Assembly: GCA_044222685.1 (NCBI GenBank)
Contig: JBGAMU010000019.1
Coordinates: 1 to 64,000, forward strand
Length of the DNA stretch: 64,000 nt
Source: JAEUPI01 sp044222685
Lineage (GTDB): Bacteria; Pseudomonadota; Gammaproteobacteria; Burkholderiales; Burkholderiaceae_C
Direction of reading: 5' to 3'
Positions 43,714 through 52,860 of this stretch are shown one piece after another; positions within the stretch are counted from its first letter, which is position 1, and every line of letters begins with the position of its first letter. The notes under the pieces were generated by a model. It saw only the letters and a list, made by a program, of their open reading frames with translations. It was not told the DNA's origin and made no database searches. Made by a program: the position numbers and the translations under genes.

Positions 43714-44532
43714 ATGGAATTGCGGCACCGGGCGCTCGGCTTGCTGGCTTGCGCCGATGTCGCGGCCAAGGTGGACGGCGCCCGTGCGCTGGGGTTGAAC
43801 GCAGCCGATGCACCGCTCGACGCCGGGGCGGTGCTCGATGCCGGCGAGCAGGCCCTGCCCGGCCGGCCGGCCCTGCCCCGGCTGGTCGAGCCGGCGAAAG
43901 TGCCGCGGCGCTCGGCCTTCACGCCGGAGGGTCGCGCAGCGCTGCTGCACGCGGTGGCGCACATCGAATTCAACGCGATCAACCTGGCGCTCGACGCGAT
44001 CTGGCGCTTCGCCGGGCTGCCGCCCGACTACTACACCGACTGGGCGCGTGTCGCCTCCGAAGAGGCGCTGCACTTCTCGCTGGTGCAGCAACACCTGCAC
44101 ACGATCGGTCGGCGCTACGGCGAGTTCGACGCCCACGACGGCCTGTGGACGATGGTCGAGCGCACGCGCGGCGATGTCGTCGCGCGCATGGCGCTGGTGC
44201 CGCGCACACTCGAGGCGCGCGGCCTCGACGCCACGCCGGCGATGCGCGCCAAGTTCGCCGCCGCCGGCGACACGCGAGCGGCCGAGATCCTCGACGTCAT
44301 CCTGCGCGACGAGATCGGTCACGTGGCGATCGGCAACCGCTGGTACCGATGGTTGTGCGCACGCGATGGGCTCGACCCGTTCGAACACGCGCGGCAACTG
44401 GCCCGTCAGCACCGCGCACCGCCGCTGCGGCCGCCGTTCAACCGCAGCGCGCGGCTGGCGGCCGGCTTCTCGGCCGAGGAACTCGATCACCTCGAAAGCG
44501 CCGCGCGCGCGGCCGCCGCGTTGCCGCGCTAG
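43714..44532 (+). CDS. DUF455 ferritin-like protein
   Basis: A 272-residue protein of the DUF455 family with a ferritin-like di-iron helix bundle: HAVAHIEFNAINLALDAIWRF and VASEEALHFSLVQQHL carry the ExxH-type ligands, and LRDEIGHVAIGNRWY the second pair. Some relatives are linked to tRNA hydroxylation or rhodanese genes, but no function is established for this one. The last four bases overlap the convergent xerD gene. Confidence 0.88.
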   Translation: MELRHRALGLLACADVAAKVDGARALGLNAADAPLDAGAVLDAGEQALPGRPALPRLVEPAKVPRRSAFTPEGRAALLHAVAHIEFNAINLALDAIWRFAGLPPDYYTDWARVASEEALHFSLVQQHLHTIGRRYGEFDAHDGLWTMVERTRGDVVARMALVPRTLEARGLDATPAMRAKFAAAGDTRAAEILDVILRDEIGHVAIGNRWYRWLCARDGLDPFEHARQLARQHRAPPLRPPFNRSARLAAGFSAEELDHLESAARAAAALPR

Positions 44533-45458
44533 CCGCGCGGGTGGTGCTGCGCGTGCAGCTGGCGCAGGCGCTCGCGCGCGACGTGGGTGTAGATGGTGGT
44601 GGTCGAGATGTCGGCATGACCGAGCAGCATCTGCACGGCGCGAAGGTCGGCGCCGTGGTTCAGCAGGTGCGTGGCGAACGCATGGCGCAGCGTGTGCGGC
44701 GACAGCGCGGCGCGCAGCCCGGCCGCCTGCGCGTGGCGCTTGATGATCTTCCAGAACATCTGCCGCGTCATCGCCGCGCCGCGCCCGGTGACGAACAGCG
44801 CGTCGGTCGTCTGCCGGCCGAGGATGGCCTGGCGTGCCTCGCGCAGGTAGCGCTCGATCCACACCTGCGCCTCGGCGCCGAACGGCACCAGGCGCTCCTT
44901 GGAGCCCTTGCCCATCACGCGCAGCACGCCTTCGTTGAGCGACAGGTGCACCGATTTGAGCTCGACCAGCTCGCTGACGCGCAGGCCGCTGGCGTACATC
45001 AGCTCCAGCATCGCGCGGTCGCGCAGACCGAGCGGCGTGCCGACGTCGGGCGCTTGCAGCAGCGCGTCGACCTGGGCCTCCGACATCGTCTTCGGCACCC
45101 GCATCGGCTGCTTGGCCGAGGCCAGGCGCAGGGTCGGGTCCGCCTGCACCAGGTGTTCTCGCAGCGCCCATCGGAAGTAGCGCTTGAACACGCTCAGTCG
45201 CCGATTGGCCGTGGTGGCACGGCTGGCGCCATGGCGGTGCGCCATGTACGCGAGCAGGTCGGACTCGACGCTGCTGTCGATCGCACGCGCATGCGTGTCG
45301 GCCAGCCAGCGCGCGTACAAGGTCAGGTCGCGCGCATAGGCGGCGGTGGTCTGCGCGACCAGCCCGTCCTCCAGCCATAGCGCCTCGCAGAACCGGCGCA
45401 CACCGGCCTGGCTGGCCCGCAGGGCCGGCGTCGGCGCCGCGGCGGCCTCAGTGGTCAC
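44529..45458 (-). CDS. xerD: Tyrosine recombinase XerD
   Basis: Chromosome-dimer resolvase subunit, 309 residues. N-terminal SAM-like core-binding domain (CEALWLEDGLVAQTTAAYARDL), then the catalytic set: Arg in YASGLRVSELVEL, Lys in GKGSKERLVPFG, His-Arg in LSPHTLRHAFATHLLNHGAD, His in LLGHADISTTTIYTHV, with the nucleophile Tyr in TIYTH. No mobile-element context, so a housekeeping Xer rather than an integrase. Confidence 0.95.
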   Translation of the reverse strand: MTTEAAAAPTPALRASQAGVRRFCEALWLEDGLVAQTTAAYARDLTLYARWLADTHARAIDSSVESDLLAYMAHRHGASRATTANRRLSVFKRYFRWALREHLVQADPTLRLASAKQPMRVPKTMSEAQVDALLQAPDVGTPLGLRDRAMLELMYASGLRVSELVELKSVHLSLNEGVLRVMGKGSKERLVPFGAEAQVWIERYLREARQAILGRQTTDALFVTGRGAAMTRQMFWKIIKRHAQAAGLRAALSPHTLRHAFATHLLNHGADLRAVQMLLGHADISTTTIYTHVARERLRQLHAQHHPRG

Positions 45459-46401
45459 GGTGCAGGCTGCGCCAGCGGCGCAACTCGCCGTCCAGCGCGC
45501 CGCCTGCGTCGTCCTCGGCCCAGGCCTGGGCGATCGGCGTGGCGGGCAGGCCCAGCTCCTTCAGCCCCGGCAGCGCACCGCTGGCGACATTGGGATGCGC
45601 CATCGAGCGCAGGTTGTCGCGCGACATCAGCGGTTCGCCGGGCAGGTGCTCGAGCAGCCAGGCCTGCGCGGAACCGAGCAACGCCGGCAGAGGGAGCACC
45701 GGCCGCGCATGCCCGTCGCGCGCACCGGCCAGGCGGACGAGTTCGGCCAGTGTGTAGACCTGCGGGCCGGCGATCTCGTAGGTGCGCCCGACGGTGTGCG
45801 GGTCGTCGACGCAGCGCTGCAGCGCCGCCGCCACGTCGCGCACCCAGACCGGCTGGAATTTCGCCGTCGCGCTCGGCAAGGCCAGCAGCGGGAGCAGGCG
45901 CTGCAGCCGGCGGAACAGGTTGAGGAAACGATCCTCGGCACCGAAGATGACCGACGGCCGCAGGATCGTCAGCGGCACGCGGGCCGCCTGCAGCGCCAGC
46001 TCGCCCTCGGCCTTGCTGCGCAGGTAGTCGGACGTCGCGGCCGGCCCGACGCCCAGCGCGCTGACATGGACCACCCGCACGCCGCCAGCCGCGTGACACG
46101 CGGCGCCGAGCCGGCGCGGCAGCTCGACATGCACGCGTTCGAACGCCGCCGGCGTGCCGTGCAGGATCGCGACCAGGTTGACCACCACGTCGGCATCGGC
46201 GACCAGCCGGGCCAGCGCATGCGGATCGTGGACGTTGGCCTCGACCAGCTCGAGGTTCGGGATCGTGCGCAGCACGGAGCCGCGGCCGACACGGCGCGTC
46301 GGCACCCGGAAGTGCCAGGCCGCGCCATCAGCGGCACAGCGGATCAGGAAGGTCCGTCCGACGAAGCCAGTGCCCCCCAAGACGACAACTCGACGTGTCA
46401 T
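45448..46401 (-). CDS. NDUFA9-like NAD(P)-binding reductase
   Basis: A 317-residue atypical short-chain dehydrogenase. The nucleotide-binding loop is VVVLGGTGFVGRTFL at the N-terminus; the YLRSKAEGE segment carries the Tyr-x3-Lys positions. Resembles the complex I NDUFA9 subunit family found in Burkholderiales, often beside xerD. Overlaps xerD by 11 bp. Biochemical role unproven. Confidence 0.88.
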   Translation of the reverse strand: MTRRVVVLGGTGFVGRTFLIRCAADGAAWHFRVPTRRVGRGSVLRTIPNLELVEANVHDPHALARLVADADVVVNLVAILHGTPAAFERVHVELPRRLGAACHAAGGVRVVHVSALGVGPAATSDYLRSKAEGELALQAARVPLTILRPSVIFGAEDRFLNLFRRLQRLLPLLALPSATAKFQPVWVRDVAAALQRCVDDPHTVGRTYEIAGPQVYTLAELVRLAGARDGHARPVLPLPALLGSAQAWLLEHLPGEPLMSRDNLRSMAHPNVASGALPGLKELGLPATPIAQAWAEDDAGGALDGELRRWRSLHRDH

Positions 46402-46411
46402 GGACGCGAGT

Positions 46412-47380
46412 TCAGTCGAGCTTGAGTTTCTGCGACTCGACGACCTTCTTGTACACGTCGAACTCGGCGCGGATCTGCTCGCCGAACTCGCCCGGGCTGT
46501 TGGCCACGATCAGCGAGCCGGTCTCCTCGATGCGCTTGCGCACGGCGGGATCCTCGAGCGCCTTCTTGACGGCGGCCGACACCTTGTCGATCACGTCCTT
46601 CGGCAGCGCCTTCGGACCCAGCACGCCGTAGTAGGCCATGCGGTTCACCGGCTCCAGGCCGACCTCCTTGAAGGTCGGCACGTTGGGCAGCACGGCCAGC
46701 CGCTGCGGCGCAGCGACGACGATCGGGATCAGCCGGCCGTCCTTGATGAAGGGCAGCGCCGACGGCAGGTTGTCGAAGATCATCGGCACCTGGCCGGCCA
46801 CCGTGTCATTGAGCGCGGGGCCTGCGCCGCGGTACGGGATGTGGGTGATGAAGGTGCCCGACAGACTCTTGAACAGCTCGGTCTGCAGGTGCCCGATGCC
46901 GCCGGTGCCGCTGCTCGCGTAGCTGTACTTGCCCGGGCTCTTCTTCAGCTCGGCGATCATGCCCTTGTAGTCGCGCGCCGGGAACGACGGGTGCACCGCG
47001 ATCACGTTCGGCGTGGCGGCGATGTTGATGATCGGCGTGAAGTCGGTGGTCGGGTTGTAGCCGATCTTGGTGTTGATGGCGGGGTTGGCCGCGGTGGTCG
47101 ACACCGTGGCCATGCCGAGGGTGTAGCCGTCCGGCGCCGCCTTGATGACCTCGAGCGCGCCGATCGAGCCGCCGCCGCCGGCCTTGTTCTCGACCAGCAC
47201 CTGCTGGCCCAGCGTGCTGCCCATGCGCTCGGACACGATGCGCGCGACGATGTCCGTGGTGCCGCCAGGCGCAAACGGTACGACCAGCCGCACCGGCTTG
47301 GCCGGATAACCTTGCGCCGCCACGCCCAACGGCAGCGCGGCCGCCAGGACAACGAACCACTTCAACCCGTGACGGACCAT
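46412..47380 (-). CDS. Bug-family tripartite tricarboxylate receptor
   Basis: Periplasmic solute-binding protein of the Bug/TctC family, greatly expanded in Burkholderiales. 322 residues with a signal peptide (MVRHGLKWFVVLAAALPLGVAAQ) and the family motifs YPAKPVRLVVPFAPGGTTDIVARIV, VENKAGGGGSIGA, DGYTLGMATVST and NVPTFKEVGLEPVN. No TctA/TctB membrane genes are adjacent, which is usual for orphan Bug receptors. Ligand unknown. Confidence 0.92.
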   Translation of the reverse strand: MVRHGLKWFVVLAAALPLGVAAQGYPAKPVRLVVPFAPGGTTDIVARIVSERMGSTLGQQVLVENKAGGGGSIGALEVIKAAPDGYTLGMATVSTTAANPAINTKIGYNPTTDFTPIINIAATPNVIAVHPSFPARDYKGMIAELKKSPGKYSYASSGTGGIGHLQTELFKSLSGTFITHIPYRGAGPALNDTVAGQVPMIFDNLPSALPFIKDGRLIPIVVAAPQRLAVLPNVPTFKEVGLEPVNRMAYYGVLGPKALPKDVIDKVSAAVKKALEDPAVRKRIEETGSLIVANSPGEFGEQIRAEFDVYKKVVESQKLKLD

Positions 47381-47463
47381 GCTCTGAAGCTCCTGTTGCC
47401 CGCTGGGCAGTGACGATGGGCGTATTGTGCCGCGCAGGTGCTGGCCCTCGGGGCAACGCGGAG

Positions 47464-48588
47464 TCAGCGCCCGGTCGACGGCGCCACGGCCTCGAGCGCC
47501 CAGTCGATGTGCTCGCGCACCAGCGCATCGGCCGCCGGCCGAGCCTCGCGCAACGCCTGCTCGACCGCGATGGCGTCCTGAAGAGGCTGCGCCCGCAATG
47601 CATTGCCCAGCGCGACGGCCAGGTTGCGCCGCCAGCGTGGGTAACCGATGCGGCGGATCGCACTGCCCTCGGTGCGGCGCAGGAATTCCTCCTCGTGCCA
47701 CGCCCACAGCGCCAGCAGCGTCGAGCCGGTCCACTGCGCCTGCGCATCGAAGTCCGGCAGGCTCGAGCGCCGGGCGTACTTGTTCCACGGACAGACGAGC
47801 TGGCAGTCGTCGCAGCCGAGGATGCGATTGCCCATCGCCGCCCGCAGCTCGCGCGGGATCGCGCCGGCATGCTCGATCGTCAGGTACGAGATGCAGCGCC
47901 GCGCATCCAGCCGGTACGGCGCCACGATGGCGCGGGTGGGACACACGTCCAGACAGGCCTGACAACTGCCGCAATGTTCGCTGACGGGCGGCGTGAGCGG
48001 CAGGGCCAGGTCGACGAAGATCTCGCCAAGGAAGACCATCGAGCCGGCTTCGCGCGACAGGGCCAGTGTGTGCTTGCCGCGCCAGCCCAGGCCGCTGCGT
48101 GACGCGAGCTCGACCTCGAGCACCGGCGCCGAATCGGTGAAGACACGGTGGCCGAACGGACCGATGGCCTGCGCCAGCCGCTCGGCGAGCCGCTGCAGCC
48201 GCTGGCGCAGCACCTTGTGATAGTCGCGGCCGCGCGCATAGATCGACACCACGGCCTGTCCGGGTTCGCGCTGCCGCTGCGTCTCGCTGCTCACCCAGTC
48301 GGTCGCGCTGTCGCGCGGCAGGTAGTCCATGCGCGCGGTGATCACGCGCACGGTGCCCGGCACCAGCTCGGCCGGTCGCGCGCGCTTCATGCCGTGCGCG
48401 GCCATGTAGCCCATCTCGCCATGGAAGCCGGCAGCCAGCCAGGCGCACAGGCCGGGCTCGGCGGCGCCCAGATTCGCGTCGGCCACGCCGATCTGTGAAA
48501 ATCCAAGCTCCAGCGCCCACGAGCGCAGCTGTTCGAGGGTTGCGTCGCCATCGATCGTGGTGGCCCGCGGCCCGTCTTCGTGACGCAT
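47464..48588 (-). CDS. queG: Epoxyqueuosine reductase QueG
   Basis: Cobalamin- and iron-sulfur-dependent enzyme for the last step of queuosine synthesis in tRNA. 374 residues with GFSQIGVADANLGAAEPGLCAWLAAGFHGEMGYM near the N-terminus, and two four-Fe-four-S clusters in CGSCQACLDVCPTRAIV and CDDCQLVCPWNKYA. C-terminal residues form the HEAT-like tail. Its start overlaps the start of divergent tsaE by 9 bp, a common arrangement. Confidence 0.95.
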   Translation of the reverse strand: MRHEDGPRATTIDGDATLEQLRSWALELGFSQIGVADANLGAAEPGLCAWLAAGFHGEMGYMAAHGMKRARPAELVPGTVRVITARMDYLPRDSATDWVSSETQRQREPGQAVVSIYARGRDYHKVLRQRLQRLAERLAQAIGPFGHRVFTDSAPVLEVELASRSGLGWRGKHTLALSREAGSMVFLGEIFVDLALPLTPPVSEHCGSCQACLDVCPTRAIVAPYRLDARRCISYLTIEHAGAIPRELRAAMGNRILGCDDCQLVCPWNKYARRSSLPDFDAQAQWTGSTLLALWAWHEEEFLRRTEGSAIRRIGYPRWRRNLAVALGNALRAQPLQDAIAVEQALREARPAADALVREHIDWALEAVAPSTGR

Positions 48589-49050
48589 ACGCCGATTCTA
48601 GGAAGCCGCCACTGTGTTTGGTCCGACGAGACCGAATGTGCTGCCTTCGCCGCCCACCTGGCCGGCAAGCCGGCGTTGAGCGACGCGTTCGTCGCACTGG
48701 AAGGGCCGCTGGGTGCCGGCAAGACCACCTTCACGCGCCACCTGCTGCGCGCACTCGGCGTGCCGGGGCGCATCAAGAGCCCGACCTACGCGCTGCTCGA
48801 GCCCTACGAAGTCGATGGTCTGGCCATCTCGCACCTGGACTTCTACCGTTTCGACGACCCACGCGAATGGATCGACGCCGGCCTGCGCGACGTGTTCGCC
48901 GCGTCGGGCCTGAAGATCGCCGAGTGGCCCGACAGGGCCGCGGCCGTATTGCCGATACCGGACCTGCAGATCCGCATCGAGCCGCAGCTCGATGAAACAC
49001 GGCGTGTCGAGGTCAACGCCTGCACGCCGCGCGGCGTGGAGTTGCTGTGA
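48580..49050 (+). CDS. tsaE: tRNA threonylcarbamoyladenosine protein TsaE
   Basis: Small ATPase needed for t6A modification of ANN-decoding tRNAs, working with TsaB and TsaD. 156 residues with Walker A (ALEGPLGAGKTTFTRHLL), SPTYALLEPYE and HLDFYRFDDPREWIDAGL. The start is a GTG at 48580 within the divergent queG start. The stop overlaps the start of amiC (GTGATT at 49047), the usual gene order. Confidence 0.94.
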   Translation: MTHTPILGSRHCVWSDETECAAFAAHLAGKPALSDAFVALEGPLGAGKTTFTRHLLRALGVPGRIKSPTYALLEPYEVDGLAISHLDFYRFDDPREWIDAGLRDVFAASGLKIAEWPDRAAAVLPIPDLQIRIEPQLDETRRVEVNACTPRGVELL

Positions 49051-50379
49051 TTCAACGGCGTCAATGGATCGTCAGCGGCGGCGCACTCGTGCTGTCGCTC
49101 GGCGCGCACGACATCGCTTTCGGGGCCGCCATCGTGGCGGTGCGCGTCTGGCCGGCCGCCGACTACACGCGGGTGACGATCGAGTCCGACCAGCCGCTGG
49201 CCGTCAAGCACTTCGTGATGTCGGAGGGCCCGCCGCGGCTGGTGGTCGACATCGACCAGCTCGAGCTGAGCCCGACGCTGCGCGAGCTGGTCGGCAAGAT
49301 CCGCCCCGACGACCCCTACATCGCCGGTGTCCGGGTGGGCCAGAACCAGCCGCGTGTCGTGCGCCTGGTGGTCGACCTCAAGCAGGGCATCGCGCCGCAA
49401 CAGTTCACGCTGCCGCCGGTGGCGGCTTACGGCCATCGACTGGTGTTCGACCTCTACCCGCTGCAGGAACGCGACCCGCTGCTCGAGCTCATCCGCGACA
49501 AGGAGCGCGCCGAGAATCAGGCCGAACAGGCCGTGCGCGATTCGCTCGGCGAGCTGATGCGGCGTGCCGAGCGCGGCGACGCGGGTGCTGCGCCGGCACC
49601 GCGACCGGGTGCATCGGCGCCACGGCCCGGCGCATCGGCGTCGGCGCCGCTCGGCACGCCGGCACCACCGCCGCCGCCCTCGGCCGAGGCCAGGCGCAAG
49701 GTCGAACGCCTTACCGTGGTCGCGATCGATCCGGGCCACGGCGGCGAGGATCCCGGCGCCAGCGGCCCGAGCGGCCTGAAGGAAAAGGACGTCGTGCTCG
49801 CGGTGGCGCTCAAGCTGCGTGATCGCCTGAACGCCCTGCCCGGCACACGCGCGATGCTGACGCGTGATGCCGACTATTTCGTGCCGCTGCACGAGCGGGT
49901 GCGCAAGGCGCGCCGCGTGCAGGCCGACCTGTTCGTCTCGGTGCACGCCGACGCGTTTCTGACGCCGAAGGCGCGAGGCGCGTCGGTGTTCGCGTTGTCG
50001 TCGGGTGCCGCCACCAGCGCGGCGGCGCGCTGGATGGCCGACAAGGAGAACGCGGCCGACATCGTGGGCGGCGTCAATCAGCGCGCCGTCAAGGATGCGC
50101 CAGATCAAGGACAGCCTGCGCGTCGGCCACGAGGTGCTGCAGGGCATCGGCAAGGTCGGTCACCTGCACAAGGGCGCGGTCGAGCAGGCCGGCTTCGCGG
50201 TGCTGAAGGCACCCGACATCCCGTCGATCCTGGTCGAGACCGCGTTCATCTCGAACCCCGACGAGGAAAGGCTGCTGCGCAGCCCGCGTTACCAGGACAA
50301 GCTGGTCGACGCGCTGGTCACCGGCATCCGGCGCTACTTTGCCAAGCACCCGCCGCTGGCGCGGCAGCGCGTGCTGTAG
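49047..50379 (+). pseudogene. amiC: N-acetylmuramoyl-L-alanine amidase AmiC, interrupted by deletion/frameshift
   Basis: Septal cell-wall amidase. The first frame gives a Tat-type signal (MIQRRQWIVSGGALVLS), an AMIN domain (about residues 28-135), a Pro/Ala linker and most of Amidase_3, with zinc ligands in AIDPGHGGEDPGASG, the glutamate of GLKEKDVV and SVHADAF. At about 50090-50105 the frame shifts: GGVNQRAVKDA is followed in the next frame by RQIKDSLRVGHEVLQ and the proper C-terminus (VETAFISNPDEE, RRYFAKHPPLARQRVL). Comparison with the family suggests that about 15 residues (around the LLDMSTTA segment) are missing. Read literally the first frame continues to 50513 with an unrelated tail and lacks the catalytic C-terminal glutamate. 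Confidence 0.85.
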
Positions 50380-50386
50380 CCGGCGC

Positions 50387-51040
50387 TCAGGCGGCGCGCG
50401 TGCGCCGCGAGCGCCACAGGCCGAACAGCGCGAGCGCGCCGGGCAGCAGCACCAGCGCCCAGATGATCTTGCTCAGGTGTGTCTGCACCCAGGCGATGTT
50501 GCCGAACAGATAGCCCGCCGTCACCAGCGACAGCACCCACAGCGCACCACCGGTCACGTCGTAGAAGGTGAACTTGGCGCGTGTCATCTGCGCGACGCCG
50601 GCAACGAACGGCGCGAAGGTACGCAGGAACGGCAGGAAGCGCGCGACGACGATCGTCACGCCGCCATAACGCTCGTAGAAGGCATGGGCCTGCCGGAACG
50701 CGCGCTTGTTGAAGAAGCGCGACTGCTCCCACTGGAACACCCGCGGCCCGACGATGGAGCCGATCGTGTAGTTGGTCTGGTTGCCGAGGATGGCCGCCGC
50801 GATGAGCAGCGCCACCACCAGCGGGTAGCTCATTAGGCCGGCGCCGCACAGCGCGCCGACGATGAACAGCAGCGAGTCGCCGGGCAGGAACGGCATCACC
50901 ACCAGCCCCGTCTCGACGAAGATGATGAGGAACAGCAGCGCGTAGACCCAGTTGCCGTACAGCTCGACGAACTCGCGCAGGTGGCGGTCGACGTGCAGCA
51001 CGAAGTCGATCAGGAAGGCAACGATCTCCATCGGGGCCAT
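50387..51040 (-). CDS. DedA-family membrane protein
   Basis: A 217-residue inner-membrane protein of the DedA/SNARE-associated family, now viewed as lipid scramblases/flippases. Motifs are FVETGLVVMPFLPGDSLLFIVGAL, FFNKRAFRQAHAFYERYGG and the re-entrant block VARFLPFLRTFAPFVAGVAQMTRAKF. A basic tail ends RSRRTRAA. ATG at 51040 or 51031 may be used. Convergent with the damaged amiC. Confidence 0.92.
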   Translation of the reverse strand: MAPMEIVAFLIDFVLHVDRHLREFVELYGNWVYALLFLIIFVETGLVVMPFLPGDSLLFIVGALCGAGLMSYPLVVALLIAAAILGNQTNYTIGSIVGPRVFQWEQSRFFNKRAFRQAHAFYERYGGVTIVVARFLPFLRTFAPFVAGVAQMTRAKFTFYDVTGGALWVLSLVTAGYLFGNIAWVQTHLSKIIWALVLLPGALALFGLWRSRRTRAA

Positions 51041-51078
51041 TATCAAGGCCCGGCCGACCCCCTCCTACAATCGCTGCA

Positions 51079-52860
51079 ATGCACGCCGACGTGAACACCC
51101 GGACGCGACGTCCGATCCGCGAACTGCCTCACGAACTGGTGAGCCAGATCGCCGCCGGCGAGGTGGTGGAGCGGCCCGCCTCGGTGGTGCGCGAGCTGGT
51201 CGACAACGCGCTCGACGCCGGCGCCACGTCGATCGTCGTGCGGCTGTCGGCCGGCGGCTCCCGTGCGATCGTGGTCGAGGACGACGGCGTCGGCATCCCG
51301 GCCGACGAACTGGCGCTGGCGCTGCGCCGCCATGCGACCAGCAAGATCGCCTCGCTCGACGAGCTCCAATCGGTCGCGACGATGGGTTTTCGCGGCGAGG
51401 CGCTCGCCGCCATCGCCTCGGTGTCGGAGCTGGCGATCGTGAGCCGCACCGCCGACGACGACCGTGGCTGGCGTGTCGACGCCCGCACCGGCGAGATCGG
51501 CCCGGCCGCGCGCACCCGCGGCACCACGGTCGAGGTGCGCGAGCTCTTCTTCAACACGCCGGCACGCCGCAAATTCCTCAAGACCGACGCGACCGAGCTG
51601 GCGCATGGCGTCGAGGCGCTGCGCCGGCACGCACTGGCCCGGCCCGATGTGAGCTTCATGCTGTGGCACGACGGCAAGGCGGTGCAGCAGTGGCGCAGCA
51701 CGACGCCCGAACAGCGGCTGCGCGACGTGCTGGGGGACGAGTTCGTCGCCGGCAGCCGCGTGCTGGCCAGCGAAGCCGGACCGGTGACGCTGCACGGCCG
51801 CATCGGGCTGCCCGATCTGGCGCGCGCCCGCGCCGACCAGCAGTACCTGTTCGTCAATGGCCGTCATGTGCGCGACCGGCTGGTCGGTCACGCCGTGCGC
51901 TCTGCCTACGACGACGTGCTGCACGGCCAACGCCAGCCGGTGTATGCGCTCTTCCTGCGCATCGCGCCCGAAGCGGTGGACGCCAACGTGCACCCGACCA
52001 AGATCGAGGTGCGCTTTCGCGACGGCCGCGCGGTGCACCAGGCGGTGCAGCGCGCCGTCGAGGCCGGCCTGGCGGTGTCGCGTGCGGCGGCGGTGGACGT
52101 GGCCGCCGCGACCGCGTCACCGGCGGTGACCGGGTCCTGGCGCAGCGCAGCGCCGACGTCTTCGTCGTCGACGATCAGTGCGCGTTTCGAGGCCTGGGAG
52201 CCGCTGCCCGAGTGGCCGGCATCCGGCTCCGCAAGCACGGCGGCGACCGAAGTCGGCGAGCGGGTCGGCGAGGCGAGCTGGCCGCTCGGCCGCGCGCTGG
52301 CCCAGCTGGGCGGCGCCTACGTGCTGGCGGAGAACGACCACGGCCTCGTCGTCGTCGACATGCACGCCGCGCACGAGCGCATCGTCTACGAACGGCTGAA
52401 GTCGCACAGCGGTGGGCCTGCGCTGCAGGCGCAGCCGCTGCTGATCCCGGTGACCTTCGCCGCCACGGTCGCCGAGCTCGCCACCGCCCAAACGGCGCAC
52501 GACGCGCTGCTCGAACTCGGCCTCGACGTCACGCCCTTGAGCGCCGCTACGCTGGCCGTGCGCAGCCGGCCGGCGGCGCTGCCCGATGCCGATCTGGTCG
52601 AGCTGACGCGCGCGGTGCTGGCCGACCTGGCGCACACCGAATCGAGCCGCGTCGTGCAACGCGCCCGCGACGACCTGCTGGCCACGATGGCCTGCCACGG
52701 CGCAGTGCGCGCCAACCGCCGGCTGACGATCGAGGAGATGAATGCGCTGCTGCGGCAGATGGAACGCACCGAACGGTCGGATCAGTGCAACCACGGACGT
52801 CCGACCTGGCGGCAGGTCACGTTGAGGGAACTCGACTCCCTCTTCCTGCGTGGGCGATGA
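51079..52860 (+). CDS. mutL: DNA mismatch repair protein MutL
   Basis: MutS partner, 593 residues. GHKL ATPase: IAAGEVVERPASVVRELVDNALDAGAT, DDGVGI and GFRGEALAAIASV. The C-terminal domain carries the endonuclease-type motif DMHAAHERIVYE and CNHGRPTW, so this MutL probably nicks DNA, consistent with a genome without MutH. An internal linker (about residues 340-400) is low-complexity. The stop overlaps the next gene by ATGA. Confidence 0.97.
   Translation: MHADVNTRTRRPIRELPHELVSQIAAGEVVERPASVVRELVDNALDAGATSIVVRLSAGGSRAIVVEDDGVGIPADELALALRRHATSKIASLDELQSVATMGFRGEALAAIASVSELAIVSRTADDDRGWRVDARTGEIGPAARTRGTTVEVRELFFNTPARRKFLKTDATELAHGVEALRRHALARPDVSFMLWHDGKAVQQWRSTTPEQRLRDVLGDEFVAGSRVLASEAGPVTLHGRIGLPDLARARADQQYLFVNGRHVRDRLVGHAVRSAYDDVLHGQRQPVYALFLRIAPEAVDANVHPTKIEVRFRDGRAVHQAVQRAVEAGLAVSRAAAVDVAAATASPAVTGSWRSAAPTSSSSTISARFEAWEPLPEWPASGSASTAATEVGERVGEASWPLGRALAQLGGAYVLAENDHGLVVVDMHAAHERIVYERLKSHSGGPALQAQPLLIPVTFAATVAELATAQTAHDALLELGLDVTPLSAATLAVRSRPAALPDADLVELTRAVLADLAHTESSRVVQRARDDLLATMACHGAVRANRRLTIEEMNALLRQMERTERSDQCNHGRPTWRQVTLRELDSLFLRGR

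Noticed and set aside
44529..45458. xerD considered as a phage or island integrase
   Set aside because: Sequence and neighbours fit housekeeping XerD; no attachment site, tRNA or phage gene is nearby.
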